Shown here: in pieces, positions 41,569-49,943 of the stretch
How the letters are laid out: each line of letters starts with the position of its first letter
Position numbering within the stretch: the stretch's first letter is position 1
NCBI RefSeq assembly: GCF_010894405.1
Contig: NZ_JAAIYA010000012.1
Location: 197,444-261,443, forward strand
Source of the DNA: Pyxidicoccus caerfyrddinensis
GTDB lineage: Bacteria; Myxococcota; Myxococcia; Myxococcales; Myxococcaceae
Direction: 5' to 3'
Length of the DNA stretch: 64,000 bases
Made by a program: the position numbers and the translations under genes
The notes under the pieces: model-generated
Seen by the model: only the letters and a program-made list of their open reading frames with translations
What the model was told of the DNA's origin: nothing
Database searches by the model: none

Positions 41569-41592
41569 CACACGGCACGCTCGTGTCGTGTG
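41569..41592 (+). repeat. Imperfect inverted repeat between metal-unit genes
   Basis: CACACGGCACG and CGTGTCGTGTG flank a 2-base centre and match at 10 of 11 positions. It could be a hairpin ending some transcripts or a protein site. The rest of the 275-bp gap (41546-41820) shows nothing clear. Confidence 0.35.
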
Positions 41593-41820
41593 GCGTCCGT
41601 CGACCCGTGAAGCCTTGCGTCCTCGTCCCGCCCCGCGCGGGGCGCGAGGACCGCTGCTCCATGCCGTCGCCGACTGACGCACTCCCGCGCCCACCGCATC
41701 ACGCAGACGTCTGACTTTTCCATGCCCGCCGCGTGCGCGCTGGCACTGCCTTTTCTGGCGGTGTCCGGAGCGGCGTGGAGGCGTGGCGCAATCGCAGTCC
41801 AACCACCGTGGAGTCACACC

Positions 41821-42318
41821 ATGAACAAGAAGCTCCTTGCCGCCCTCCTGATGTCCACCGCCCTGCTCGCCACCGCTTGCGGAGACGACGAAGAAGAGGA
41901 GGAGAGCGGCGACGTCGAGGGCTGCGAGCACCTCCAGGAGGGGCCGGCCGTCGCCCTCACCGCCACCACCACCGGCACGCCTCCGGCCGTGGGCAATGAC
42001 CACCGCCGCTACGACGTCACCCTCGTGGACGGCACGGGCGGCAAGACGGGCTCCGTGTCCTTCGCCGCGGCCGAGGCCACCGACTACGTCTTCTTCACCA
42101 ACGTGGACGTGCCGCTCGTCATCCGGAACTCCAGCGGCACCGTGGTGGACGTCGAGGAGCACACGACGAGCTCCGCCGAGTGCGCCGACATCAAGGGCCG
42201 CTACGTGGTTCCCCTGACGGTGGGCACCCATACCCTCACGTTCGGGCCCACCTCCACGGCGACCGTCTCACTGGTCATCGAGGAGTCCTCGCACGAAGGC
42301 CACGACCACGAGGAGTAG
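41821..42318 (+). CDS. Small lipoprotein with His-rich C-terminal tail
   Basis: A 165-residue protein with a lipoprotein signal (ALLATAC, lipidated C20), a run of Asp/Glu after it, then a beta-rich domain (YDVTLVDGTGGKTGSVSF, THTLTFGPTSTATVSL) that resembles a small beta-sandwich. The tail ends HEGHDHEE, a plausible metal-binding end. Cysteines at CEH and AEC may pair. Not assigned to a family. The ATG at 41821 starts the signal sequence and has GGAG upstream; an ORF extending to 41722 was rejected. It probably belongs to the unit begun at 41111. Confidence 0.82.
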   Translation: MNKKLLAALLMSTALLATACGDDEEEEESGDVEGCEHLQEGPAVALTATTTGTPPAVGNDHRRYDVTLVDGTGGKTGSVSFAAAEATDYVFFTNVDVPLVIRNSSGTVVDVEEHTTSSAECADIKGRYVVPLTVGTHTLTFGPTSTATVSLVIEESSHEGHDHEE

Positions 42319-42330
42319 TCCCGCCACGAC

Positions 42331-42367
42331 TGACGCGCCCGCGGGCCCTGGGCCGGTGGGCGTGTCA
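42331..42367 (+). terminator. Hairpin after the His-tailed lipoprotein gene
   Basis: TGACGCGCCC (42331-42340) pairs with GGGCGTGTCA (42358-42367) at 9 of 10 positions, with an inner GGCCC/GGGCC stem. There is no T-run. It could end or process transcripts between the lipoprotein and the next gene. Confidence 0.5.
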
Positions 42368-42394
42368 GGCCCTCTATCGAGTGAGGAATTGAAG

Positions 42395-42988
42395 ATGCGT
42401 GCCACTTCTGTACTGCCCGACGAGTTGCGCCGCGAGGGAGCGCGTCTGTTCGACGTCTCCATGTGGTGTCTCGGCCGGGATGTGCGCTGCCCAGAGGGAA
42501 ATCTCCTCCTTCGCCGTGGGCTCGTTCGCCACGCGCGTCCCGAAGGTGTCGAGGGGCAGAGCGCATACTCGATGGATATGCAGGGCGCGGGGCGTCTGGT
42601 GTTGTGGGGTTTCGGGGTGCTGTGTGAGTGCGGAGAGGCCGTCTTCGTTGCAAGGGACGGTTTTTCTCCGCGTCTGCTGGAAGCGACGCCTCCGAAATCT
42701 GCCTTTCGGGCGCAGGAATTAGGCCCGTGGCGCGAGCCCGCCACAGCGGAGCAGAATCGCGATGCTCGTGTCGTGCTGGTGTCGCTGGCCGGGTGGCTCG
42801 CCGGCCATGAGGAGTGGGTGGCGCGGGAGCTGGGGACTGGCTGGCGGCGCACGTGTCTGGAGGCGCGCGGGAAGGCATCTCCCGTCGCGGCGGATGCGCT
42901 GGCCGCGGCCTGGAGGCGTCTCGGTTCTCGCATCGGTGCACTGGATTCTGGATTGAACGCGTGTCTCGCCCCGGTCTCCGGGGCCTGA
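42395..42988 (+). CDS. Hypothetical cytoplasmic protein with Cys pairs
   Basis: A 197-residue protein with no signal peptide. Two cysteine pairs stand out in the first half (MWCLGRDVRC and CECGE), separated by a beta-rich stretch (GRLVLWGFGVL). The second half is helical with several Trp and Arg residues. No family recognised; the Cys pairs and neighbours allow, but do not prove, metal binding. ATG at 42395 with GAGGA upstream. It ends 10 bp before the TPR gene, so the two are probably cotranslated. Confidence 0.7.
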   Translation: MRATSVLPDELRREGARLFDVSMWCLGRDVRCPEGNLLLRRGLVRHARPEGVEGQSAYSMDMQGAGRLVLWGFGVLCECGEAVFVARDGFSPRLLEATPPKSAFRAQELGPWREPATAEQNRDARVVLVSLAGWLAGHEEWVARELGTGWRRTCLEARGKASPVAADALAAAWRRLGSRIGALDSGLNACLAPVSGA

Positions 42989-42998
42989 GGAGCACATC

Positions 42999-44732
42999 AT
43001 GCTGGCGCGACTTCTTCGAGCCGACGAGCCGTCCGTCTACGTCCAGACTCCGTGGGAGGACGTCACGGACGAGGCACTGCCGCCTCCACCGCTGCGCGAG
43101 GGTCTGGGCAGTGCGCACCTGGACGTGCGCACCCGCGAGCCGCTGGCGCAGGCGTACTTCGACCAGGGCCTGCGGCTGTTGCATCTGGGCTGGGGCTCGG
43201 AGGCACGCCGCTCTTTCGCCGAGGCCGCGCGGAGGGACTCCGAGCTGGCCATGGCGTGGTGGGGCCTGGCCCTCACGCGAGGCGCTGGAGCCCGCTTCGC
43301 CGGTCCTCGCGCGGAGGCCATCCGCCGCGCGCTGGCGCTGAGCGAGGGCACCACGGACCTGGAGCAGCGCTACGTCGTCGCCGCCAGCCTGCTCGCGGAC
43401 AAGGGGCCCTCCAACGGCCGCCATGCCTTCGTGCGGGACATGGAGTGCCTCGTGGACCGCTACCCCGAGGACGGCGAGGCGCGGCTGCTGCTGGCCGGCT
43501 TCCTCGTGGACGGCTACGAGGCGGACGGCCGCCCCGGACAGGGCCAGCCCTATGCACAGGCCCTGCTGCGCGAGTTGCTGCGCACGCACCCGGACCACGC
43601 GGGCGTGCACCACGCGTGGGTGCAGGCCATGCTGCACAGCGCGCGGCCCGAGGCGGCGCTGGAGAGCGCGCGGAAGCTGGTGGAGCTCGCCCCCGCGGCC
43701 AGCCCGGCGCTGCTCACCGCGGGCCGGTTGCTGCAACGCGTGGGACTGGGAGACGAGGCTCGCCGAGCCCTGGAGGCCGCGGTGGCCGCGGACGATGCGT
43801 ACCTCGCGAGCGAGTCGCTGCCCTCGCGCATGGCCCCGAGCGCGGAGACCGCCATGCGCCTGCTCAGCCAGGGCTGCGCGGAGGCAGGGCGGTACACCGA
43901 GGCCCAGTCCTGGGCCCGGCGCCTGCGGCACCGCGTGGAAGGGGCGGGGAGCGAGCCGCAAGCGGTGCTCTTCGCGGCCCTCGCCATGGTGTCCGCGCAC
44001 CTGCGCTTCGGCTTCTGGCGCGCGGCGGCGGACGTGCCCATGGAGCTGCCGGACTCCGCCACGCTGGCCGACCGTGCGCTGCGCGACGGCGTGCGCCACT
44101 ACACGCGCGGCCTGAGCGCGCTGGAGTCGGGCCGGCTGCCGGTGGTGGAGCATGCGTGCGAGGCGCTCGATGCGCTCCATCCGCCGCTGTCGGAGGAGCG
44201 CCGCTCGGAGGGGCGTGCCCTCTGTCCGCGCGACGTGGCCCGGGTGGTGGAGGTGGCCGCGCAGGAGCTGCGCGGCGCGCTGGACGCCCGCCGGGGCGAC
44301 ATGGGCCGCGCCGAGGCCACGCTGACGCGCGCCCTGCGCCTGGAGCGCCGCCTGCGCGCGGCCGGCCCCATGCCCTTCTCACGTCCCGCGCGCGAGGCAC
44401 TGGCCCGACTGCGGCTGCACTCGGACCGCGAGGACCGGGCGCTGGAGCTGTCGCGGACGTTGGTGTCGGAGCGGCCCGGCTGTGGCCACGCCCGCCTGCT
44501 GTCCGCCGAGGTGCTGGTGGCGGTGGGCGCGTGGGAAGAGGCGGTGGCGGCGTTCACCGCCTTCCTCGACTGCTGGCGCGACGCGGACGCGCACCTGCCG
44601 GAGTTGCGTCGCGCGCGCCTCTTCATCGCCGGGCGGGGCCGCGTGCTGCGGCTGGTCCGCCCGTCGGAGCTCGCGGTCGCGCCGGAGGCTGGAAGCCCGG
44701 GCCCCCGGCCCCTGGAGAAGGTGTCTTGCTGA
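42999..44732 (+). CDS. TPR-repeat protein
   Basis: A 577-residue, almost entirely helical protein. A short N-terminus is followed by degenerate TPR hairpins from about residue 45 (QAYFDQGLRLLHLGWGSEARRSFAEAARRD, then AMAWWGLAL) to the C-terminus. No signal peptide, so cytoplasmic. The start LGSAHLDVRTREPLAQAYFDQGLRLLH resembles metal-operon TPR proteins of proteobacteria, recalled by eye only. ATG start. The last codons overlap the TTG start of the MerC-like gene, implying translational coupling. Confidence 0.78.
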   Translation: MLARLLRADEPSVYVQTPWEDVTDEALPPPPLREGLGSAHLDVRTREPLAQAYFDQGLRLLHLGWGSEARRSFAEAARRDSELAMAWWGLALTRGAGARFAGPRAEAIRRALALSEGTTDLEQRYVVAASLLADKGPSNGRHAFVRDMECLVDRYPEDGEARLLLAGFLVDGYEADGRPGQGQPYAQALLRELLRTHPDHAGVHHAWVQAMLHSARPEAALESARKLVELAPAASPALLTAGRLLQRVGLGDEARRALEAAVAADDAYLASESLPSRMAPSAETAMRLLSQGCAEAGRYTEAQSWARRLRHRVEGAGSEPQAVLFAALAMVSAHLRFGFWRAAADVPMELPDSATLADRALRDGVRHYTRGLSALESGRLPVVEHACEALDALHPPLSEERRSEGRALCPRDVARVVEVAAQELRGALDARRGDMGRAEATLTRALRLERRLRAAGPMPFSRPAREALARLRLHSDREDRALELSRTLVSERPGCGHARLLSAEVLVAVGAWEEAVAAFTAFLDCWRDADAHLPELRRARLFIAGRGRVLRLVRPSELAVAPEAGSPGPRPLEKVSC

Positions 44733-45142
44733 CCGCTTCGGAGACGACGCCCGCACGCTCGCGCTGGGATGGCGTGGGCCAGCTCCTCTCCGCGCTGTGC
44801 GTCGTCCACTGCGTGCTGCTGCCCCTGGTGCTGGGCGTGCTGCCCGTGGCTGTCGCCGGGGTGATGGGGGACGAGTCCGTCCACCGCTGGCTCCTCGTGC
44901 TGGTGGCCGCGAGCGCGCTGGCCTCCTTCGTCCCGGGGTGGCGCCACCACCGCCGCATGTCCGCGCCGGGGCTCGCCGCGCTGGGCGTGGTGCTGCTCGC
45001 GGGCGGGGCCTTCCTCGTTCCGGAAGGGGCCGGTGGCTCCTGGGAGACGGGCCTCACGCTGGCGGGCGGGCTGGTGATGGCGGTGGCCCACGGGCGCAAC
45101 CGCGCCCTGTGCCGCGACTGTTGCCCTCCCGAAGCGCGGTGA
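44726..45142 (+). CDS. MerC-like membrane protein
   Basis: A 138-residue protein with four predicted helices and the MerC signature Cys pair C25-VVH-C29 in the first helix (SALCVVHCVLLPL). The tail ends ALCRDCCPPEAR, adding three cysteines. MerC proteins move mercuric ions inward in mer operons; homologues elsewhere may handle other metals. There is no merA, merR or merT nearby, so mercury resistance is not indicated. The TTG start overlaps the TPR stop and has GGAGAAGG seven bases upstream. Metal specificity unknown. Confidence 0.8.
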   Translation: MLTASETTPARSRWDGVGQLLSALCVVHCVLLPLVLGVLPVAVAGVMGDESVHRWLLVLVAASALASFVPGWRHHRRMSAPGLAALGVVLLAGGAFLVPEGAGGSWETGLTLAGGLVMAVAHGRNRALCRDCCPPEAR

Positions 45143-45217
45143 GCGGGAGCGTCTTTCGCGAGCGGTGTCCTGCTTCCGCCGCTTGACGGGCCGGAGCGGT
45201 TCGCGCGAGGAGGAGGC

Positions 45218-45766
45218 ATGCCCACCTTCCGCCTCAAGCTGGACCAGGTCGCGCTGCTCGTCGTGGACATCCAGGAGCGGCTGTGCGCCGCCATGGACCG
45301 GGACGCGTTGGACCGGATGCTCATGCGCACCAACGCCGCCATCGAAGGGGCGCGCGCTCTCGGCCTCCCCATCATCGTCACGGAGCAGTACCCCAAGGGG
45401 CTGGGCACCACGCACTCGCTGGTGCGCATGCGCTTGCCGGACGCGAAGCCCGTGGAGAAGCTGGAGTTCAGCGCGGCCGTGCCGGAGGTACTCGCCGCGC
45501 TGGGTAACCGGCGCCAGGTGCTGGTGGCCGGCATGGAGGCGCACATCTGCGTCTTCCAGACGGTGCGCGACCTCACCGAGCGCGGGCTGTCCCCCTTCCT
45601 GCTGGCGGACGCGGTGCTGTCGCGCTCGGCGGAGGACCGCCGCGTGGGGCTCGACTTGTGCCGCGACGCGGGCGCCACCGTCGTCACCGTGGAGGCCGCG
45701 CTGTTCGACATGCTCGAGCGTGCGGGCACGCCCGAGTTCAAGAAGGTCTCCGCCGCGGTGCGCTGA
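45218..45766 (+). CDS. Isochorismatase-family hydrolase
   Basis: A 182-residue cysteine hydrolase. The catalytic triad is D17 (LVVDIQ), K81 (EKLEFSA) and C111 (GMEAHICVFQT), with the cis-peptide-type segment before the cysteine. Relatives (YcaC, nicotinamidase, isochorismatase) act on amides or vinyl ethers; the YcaC-like group is the closest by eye and its substrate is unclear. ATG start. It lies 75 bp after the MerC-like gene and converges with the lipoprotein gene on the other strand, with only 3 bp between stops. Confidence 0.9.
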   Translation: MPTFRLKLDQVALLVVDIQERLCAAMDRDALDRMLMRTNAAIEGARALGLPIIVTEQYPKGLGTTHSLVRMRLPDAKPVEKLEFSAAVPEVLAALGNRRQVLVAGMEAHICVFQTVRDLTERGLSPFLLADAVLSRSAEDRRVGLDLCRDAGATVVTVEAALFDMLERAGTPEFKKVSAAVR

Positions 45767-45769
45767 CGC

Positions 45770-47251
45770 CTAGAACATGGGCGGCTTGTTGGCCTCCGGC
45801 GGCGGCAACGGGCCGATGCCGGACGGCGGAGGCGGCAGCACTTCCTTGGAGATGGCGGGCAGCGACGGCGACAGCTGGCCCACGTAGAGCAGCCCGTCGA
45901 TGCCCTCGTCCGTGGAGGACTCGAAGCGCTGGACGTACGGCGTCTGTCCCGGCGGGGCGGCGACCCGCTCCGAGGGCGTCGCGCCGATGTAGCCGCACTG
46001 CAGCTTGCCGGCGCGGTCCAGGTCGCAGCCCCAGCGCGTGCCCTGCGCGTAGCTCATCTCCAGCACCACCAGCCGTCCCTTCTTCAGGTGGTGCGCCATG
46101 GGCGTGAAGTCCCGGTCCCACGGCGTGCCGGTGACGGTGCGCGTGTGCGCGTTGCCGGCCACGATGACGTGGAGCTCGTCGGGGTGGGCCTTGCGGCGCG
46201 CGTTCCAGACCTTCGCCAGCTCGGCGTCGCGCTGGCTCGCCCAGGCCGTGTCGGTGTCATAGGCCACCAGCGTCACGCGCAGGCCGGTGGCCCGCATGGC
46301 TCGCACCCGGTCGATGAGGTCGAAGACGGCGCGGCTGCTGCGGCCGTCCTGGTAGGGCCGCGTCCAGAAGCGGCCCTCCAGGAGCGCGTCCTGGTCGGCC
46401 GGCATGCCCGCGCTCGCGAGGTAGCGGTCCACCCGCTCCTGCTCCGTCTGGGGAATGGAGAGGCCGAGCACCACGGGCAGCCCCGCCTCGGCCATCTGGC
46501 AGACGACGTTGCCCACCACGAGAGGCACCTCGCGCGAGCCGAGCTGCTCGCCGATGAGCAGGGTGAGCCCCGGAATCATCAGCCCGTCCAGGTCGCGCAC
46601 CGCCTCCCCGCACTGGCCCGGCGGCGGCGTCGTGTCATGCCAGCGGGCGAGGTAGAACCCGGCGTCGCGCACGGGCGTGGGCACCGGCTCCTGGTACACG
46701 TTGCCGCTCACCACCTCCAGGGAGGGCGCGGACTCCAGGCGCAGGGTGAGCTCCTTCTCCAGGTCCAGGTCCCGGTCGCCGCGCGTCGCCATGCGCATCT
46801 CGGGCGGGATGTCGCCGCTCGGGTCCCGGACGACGGTGATGTCGTATCTCCCATCGTGGGTCATCTCGTCGCGCTCCCGGAGGACCTTCCACCATGGGTT
46901 GCGACTGGTGGCTGGATTGCTTATCGCGTGGAACTTCATGCGGAAGATGCGGACGACGGACTGGCGCGGGCCCACGGCGATGCCCGTCACCAGGTAGCGG
47001 GAGAACGTCATGTCTCCCGTGCCTACGCGGTCCGGCTTCTCCCAGGTGGTGAGCAGCTGGCTCGCGTCCTGCGTCTCCTCGAAGGTGTAGCCCCTCGAAG
47101 ACAGCAGCTCCCGCGTGGCGGCCAGTGCCTCGGCCAGCGGCTTCTGGAAGACGTGCTCGAACTTCGGCTGCTCCGGTGGCGCGGTCTTGGGCGCATGTGC
47201 ACAGCCAATACCCACCACCACGAGCCACGGCATCAACCAACGGACATTCAT
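45770..47251 (-). CDS. Lipoprotein with a ChaN/Tiki-like domain
   Basis: A 493-residue protein with a short lipoprotein signal (WLVVVGIGC, lipidated Cys at about 17). The first part (to about 200) is a mixed domain. The central part has LLIGEQLGSREVPLVVGNVV, LPVVLGLSIPQ and HVIVAGNAHTRT, a layout like the ChaN/TraB/Tiki/erythromycin-esterase group in which a GE motif and a late GNxH form the metal or catalytic site. The C-terminus is Pro-rich. Substrate unknown. ATG start with a purine-rich GGAGGGGG upstream. A 16-bp palindrome lies about 50 bp upstream (47302-47317). Confidence 0.72.
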   Translation of the reverse strand: MNVRWLMPWLVVVGIGCAHAPKTAPPEQPKFEHVFQKPLAEALAATRELLSSRGYTFEETQDASQLLTTWEKPDRVGTGDMTFSRYLVTGIAVGPRQSVVRIFRMKFHAISNPATSRNPWWKVLRERDEMTHDGRYDITVVRDPSGDIPPEMRMATRGDRDLDLEKELTLRLESAPSLEVVSGNVYQEPVPTPVRDAGFYLARWHDTTPPPGQCGEAVRDLDGLMIPGLTLLIGEQLGSREVPLVVGNVVCQMAEAGLPVVLGLSIPQTEQERVDRYLASAGMPADQDALLEGRFWTRPYQDGRSSRAVFDLIDRVRAMRATGLRVTLVAYDTDTAWASQRDAELAKVWNARRKAHPDELHVIVAGNAHTRTVTGTPWDRDFTPMAHHLKKGRLVVLEMSYAQGTRWGCDLDRAGKLQCGYIGATPSERVAAPPGQTPYVQRFESSTDEGIDGLLYVGQLSPSLPAISKEVLPPPPSGIGPLPPPEANKPPMF

Positions 47252-47301
47252 GGAGGCCCCCTCCGGCCTGGGACGGAACGCACGGTCTGCCGATGAAACG
47301 C

Positions 47302-47317
47302 TACGACGGTCGTCGTA
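47302..47317. promoter_or_regulatory. 16-bp palindrome upstream of the ChaN-like lipoprotein gene
   Basis: TACGACG, centre GT, CGTCGTA: seven perfect arm positions. On the minus strand it overlaps the TATACG box that may be the -10 of the lipoprotein gene. It fits a dimeric repressor site of TetR or MarR type; no such regulator is adjacent. Confidence 0.5.
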
Positions 47318-47406
47318 TATCGGGCCACGCGAAAGGCGCTGGGTGTCGTCTCCGGTGCGAACTCGACCCGGGGGCGGGCGCCGTCAACCCGGCGCCCGCG
47401 TCCCGC

Positions 47407-48279
47407 TCAGGCCACCCGCTGAACCAGCCGCATCAGGCTCCGCACCGCCATGGCCACGGCCACCAGCACTCCGGCGAGCACCGTCTGCGAGCCGCCCACC
47501 GGGAAGTCGTAGAAGTAGGCGAAGAGGTAGCCGCCCACGCCGGAGATGGCCCCCGCGAGGGTGGCCACGAAGAACGTCGCCGGCAGCCGCAACTCCAGCA
47601 TCAGCGCGGCGATGGCGGACAGTGTGGAGAAGGCGAACACCGGCAGCGCGCCCAGGGCACGGGCGCACACACCCACCATGACGCCGATGGAGACCATCAG
47701 CACCCCGTCCAGCAGGCGCACCGGCAGCCCCTGCACGTGGGCGCCGATGCGGTCGAAGCTGGCGAAGGTGATGCCCCGGTACCACCACAGGTGGATGACC
47801 ATCACCAGCCCGCCGGCAATCGCCACGGTGTGCAATTGCTCGGGCGTCACCAGCACTGCGGTGCCGAAGAGGATGCCCTGGATGTCGTGGGCCTCCTGGG
47901 CAATGCGGTCACCCACGAGAATCGCCGCTCCGCCGGCCAGCGCGTAGGCCAGGCCGAGCAGGCTCTCGCGCGTCAGCTTCAGCTTGGTGGGCTCGGTCAT
48001 CAGGAGCAGCGTGGCGGCCAGGGCCATCGCGGTGGCGCCCAGCACGGGCTCCACATGGAAGCCCAGGTGGATGCCCGCGAAGAAGGCCAGGGCCACGCCC
48101 AGTCCCGCGGACTGGGCCACCGCGGCGCTGACGAACACCATGCGCCGCAGCACCACGTACACGCTCAGGAAGCCCAGCACACCCCCGGCGATGAGGGCGC
48201 ATAGCAGGGGGTCTCGGAACAGCTCGAACCCCGCCAGGAACTCCTGCCACTTGGAGGGTTCAGCGAGCATCGTTTCCAC
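47407..48279 (-). CDS. znuB: Zinc ABC transporter permease ZnuB
   Basis: A 290-residue ABC-3 family permease with about eight helices. Family features include LRRMVFVSAAVAQSAGLGVALAFF near the N-terminus, DIQGILFGTAVLV in the centre and FSTLSAIAALML towards the end. It forms the membrane channel for Zn (or Mn) import with ZnuC and ZnuA. GTG start, overlapping the znuC end by 20 bp; ATG 48270 is the alternative. It is the last gene of the operon. Confidence 0.92.
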   Translation of the reverse strand: METMLAEPSKWQEFLAGFELFRDPLLCALIAGGVLGFLSVYVVLRRMVFVSAAVAQSAGLGVALAFFAGIHLGFHVEPVLGATAMALAATLLLMTEPTKLKLTRESLLGLAYALAGGAAILVGDRIAQEAHDIQGILFGTAVLVTPEQLHTVAIAGGLVMVIHLWWYRGITFASFDRIGAHVQGLPVRLLDGVLMVSIGVMVGVCARALGALPVFAFSTLSAIAALMLELRLPATFFVATLAGAISGVGGYLFAYFYDFPVGGSQTVLAGVLVAVAMAVRSLMRLVQRVA

Positions 48280-49081
48280 GGTGGGGTCCCTTGGGTGCGC
48301 GGTGGCAGTACTCGTCGCCGTACTGGCGGCGGAAGGCGGGGTGGCAGAACACGTGCTGCGCGTCGCCCATGACGAAGGCGGACGTCTCCCGGTCCACGAA
48401 GAACAGGATGTCGGCGTGCTCGGCGGCCACCTCCAGGTCGTGGACCACTACCACCACGCCCATGCCCCGATTGTGCGCCAGCGAGCACAGCCGCTGCATC
48501 GTCTCGCGCTCGGCGACGGCGTCCATGGCGGCGGTGGGCTCGTCCAGAAGCACCAGGTCCGCCTCCGTGGCGATGAGGCGCGCCAGCAGCGTGCGCTGCT
48601 TCTGGCCCTCCGACAGCTCGCGGTACGGCCGCGAGGCAATGGCCTTGGCCCCCGCCGTCTCCAGGGCCCGCTCCACCGCGTCGCGGTCCGCCTTCCGGGG
48701 GAAGGGCCAGAGGAAGCTCCACCCGCGGAGTCGGCCCCAGCCTGCCAGCTCGCGCGCGCGCAGCGGCATCAGCGAGTCGATGGCGGACGTCTGCGGCACG
48801 TACGCACTGCGCATCTCTGGCGAGTTGCTGCGGATTTCGCCCGACACCGGGGGCTGCATCCCCAGCAGCGTCTTGAACCAGGTGCTCTTGCCGGAGCCAT
48901 TGCGGCCCACCACCGCCACGAACTGGCCGCGACGGATGACCATGTCGATGGGCGGCAGCATGGGCTTGTCGTTGTAGCCGATGACCAGCTTCTCGCACGT
49001 GAGCAGCGGGTCGCCGGGCGTGAAGGTGGCGGGCACCGAGTGCTCGGCCATCAAGGGGTCTGTCGGGTCAGCGGTCTTCAC
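48260..49081 (-). CDS. znuC: Zinc ABC transporter ATPase ZnuC
   Basis: A 273-residue ATPase. Walker A is GRNGSGKST (residues 59-67), the Q-loop YVPQTSAID, the signature LSEGQKQR, Walker B LVLLDEPTAAMD and the H-loop VVVVHDLEVA. It powers the ZnuB permease. A His/Cys-containing tail (FCHPAFRRQYGDEYCHRAPKG) could sense zinc. GTG start overlapping the upstream lipoprotein stop by 14 bp, so the operon is translationally coupled. Confidence 0.94.
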   Translation of the reverse strand: MKTADPTDPLMAEHSVPATFTPGDPLLTCEKLVIGYNDKPMLPPIDMVIRRGQFVAVVGRNGSGKSTWFKTLLGMQPPVSGEIRSNSPEMRSAYVPQTSAIDSLMPLRARELAGWGRLRGWSFLWPFPRKADRDAVERALETAGAKAIASRPYRELSEGQKQRTLLARLIATEADLVLLDEPTAAMDAVAERETMQRLCSLAHNRGMGVVVVVHDLEVAAEHADILFFVDRETSAFVMGDAQHVFCHPAFRRQYGDEYCHRAPKGPHRGNDAR

Positions 49082-49940
49082 GGCTCACCTCCGCGTCGGG
49101 TTTCAGCGCGGCCAGCGCCTCCAGCAGTTGCTTGCGCAGGGCCTCGTTCTGCGGCGCGCCCAGGTCCACCACGCCGTCGGCGTCAAGCTTGGCGGCCGAC
49201 CAGTCCAGCCCGTCGAAGAGGGTGGGGGACAGCGCCAGGGCCAGAGCCAGCTTCACGCGCGGCTCGTGCTCGCGGTCCGCGGGGATGTCCAGCGCCCCGC
49301 TCAGCTCCACCAGCGGCTCGGCTTCTTCCTCTTCTCCCTCCACCGCCAGGTCCAGGCGGAAGGGACGCTCGCCCTCGAAGCGCGGCGTGGCGCGGTGGTC
49401 TCGCACCGCGCCTTGGAGCCGCAGCGCACTCACGTCCCAGTGCGCTTGTGACACGGTGCCATTCGGCAGCTCGCAGTCCGGCTCGCACTCGGGCGTGAGT
49501 GTCTGCGAGGCCAGCAGGTCCAGCTCCGCGTCCACGTGCAGCGCGGCCACCAGCGACGACGTGGCGCCACCGCCGCCGTTCAGCTCCGCCTGGATGTCCT
49601 CGTAGCTCACCAGCGCACCGTCATCGCGGTGGCAGTGCCCGCCATGGCACAGGCTGTAGCCGGGCGGAGGGTTGGCCGGGTCGAACGTCTCACCGCTGCC
49701 TCCGCCGGTACTGCCGCCGCTCGCGGCGCTGAGCAGCTCGACGTGGGAGATGCCCAGGGACGCGGCGTCCAGGCGCACCTGGAAGTCGGACGCGAGCTGT
49801 TGGAAGCCGTTGCCCGCGTCGCGCGAGGACAGGTGCGTGTAGCCGGCGCTCACCGTGGGCTCCAGCACGGCGAAGCCCTCGCCGGCGTCCAGCGCGCAGC
49901 CGGACAGGAGCATCAGGGGAAGGAGGAGTCGTGCCCGCAT
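49068..49940 (-). CDS. Lipoprotein with CHGGHCH motif in the znu operon
   Basis: A 290-residue lipoprotein (lipobox LMLLSGC, C15). A Gly/Ser-rich linker leads to GYSLCHGGHCHRDDG, where C98, H99, H102, C103 and H104 give a compact metal-binding motif. Acidic segments (EGEEEEAE) and a beta-rich remainder follow, with a second Cys pair CEPDCELPNG. No family recognised. It lies between znuA and znuC with a 3-bp gap to znuA and an overlap with znuC, so it is a core operon member. A periplasmic zinc chaperone or storage protein that hands metal to ZnuA is the simplest inference. Confidence 0.82.
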   Translation of the reverse strand: MRARLLLPLMLLSGCALDAGEGFAVLEPTVSAGYTHLSSRDAGNGFQQLASDFQVRLDAASLGISHVELLSAASGGSTGGGSGETFDPANPPPGYSLCHGGHCHRDDGALVSYEDIQAELNGGGGATSSLVAALHVDAELDLLASQTLTPECEPDCELPNGTVSQAHWDVSALRLQGAVRDHRATPRFEGERPFRLDLAVEGEEEEAEPLVELSGALDIPADREHEPRVKLALALALSPTLFDGLDWSAAKLDADGVVDLGAPQNEALRKQLLEALAALKPDAEVSREDR

Positions 49941-49943
49941 GGC

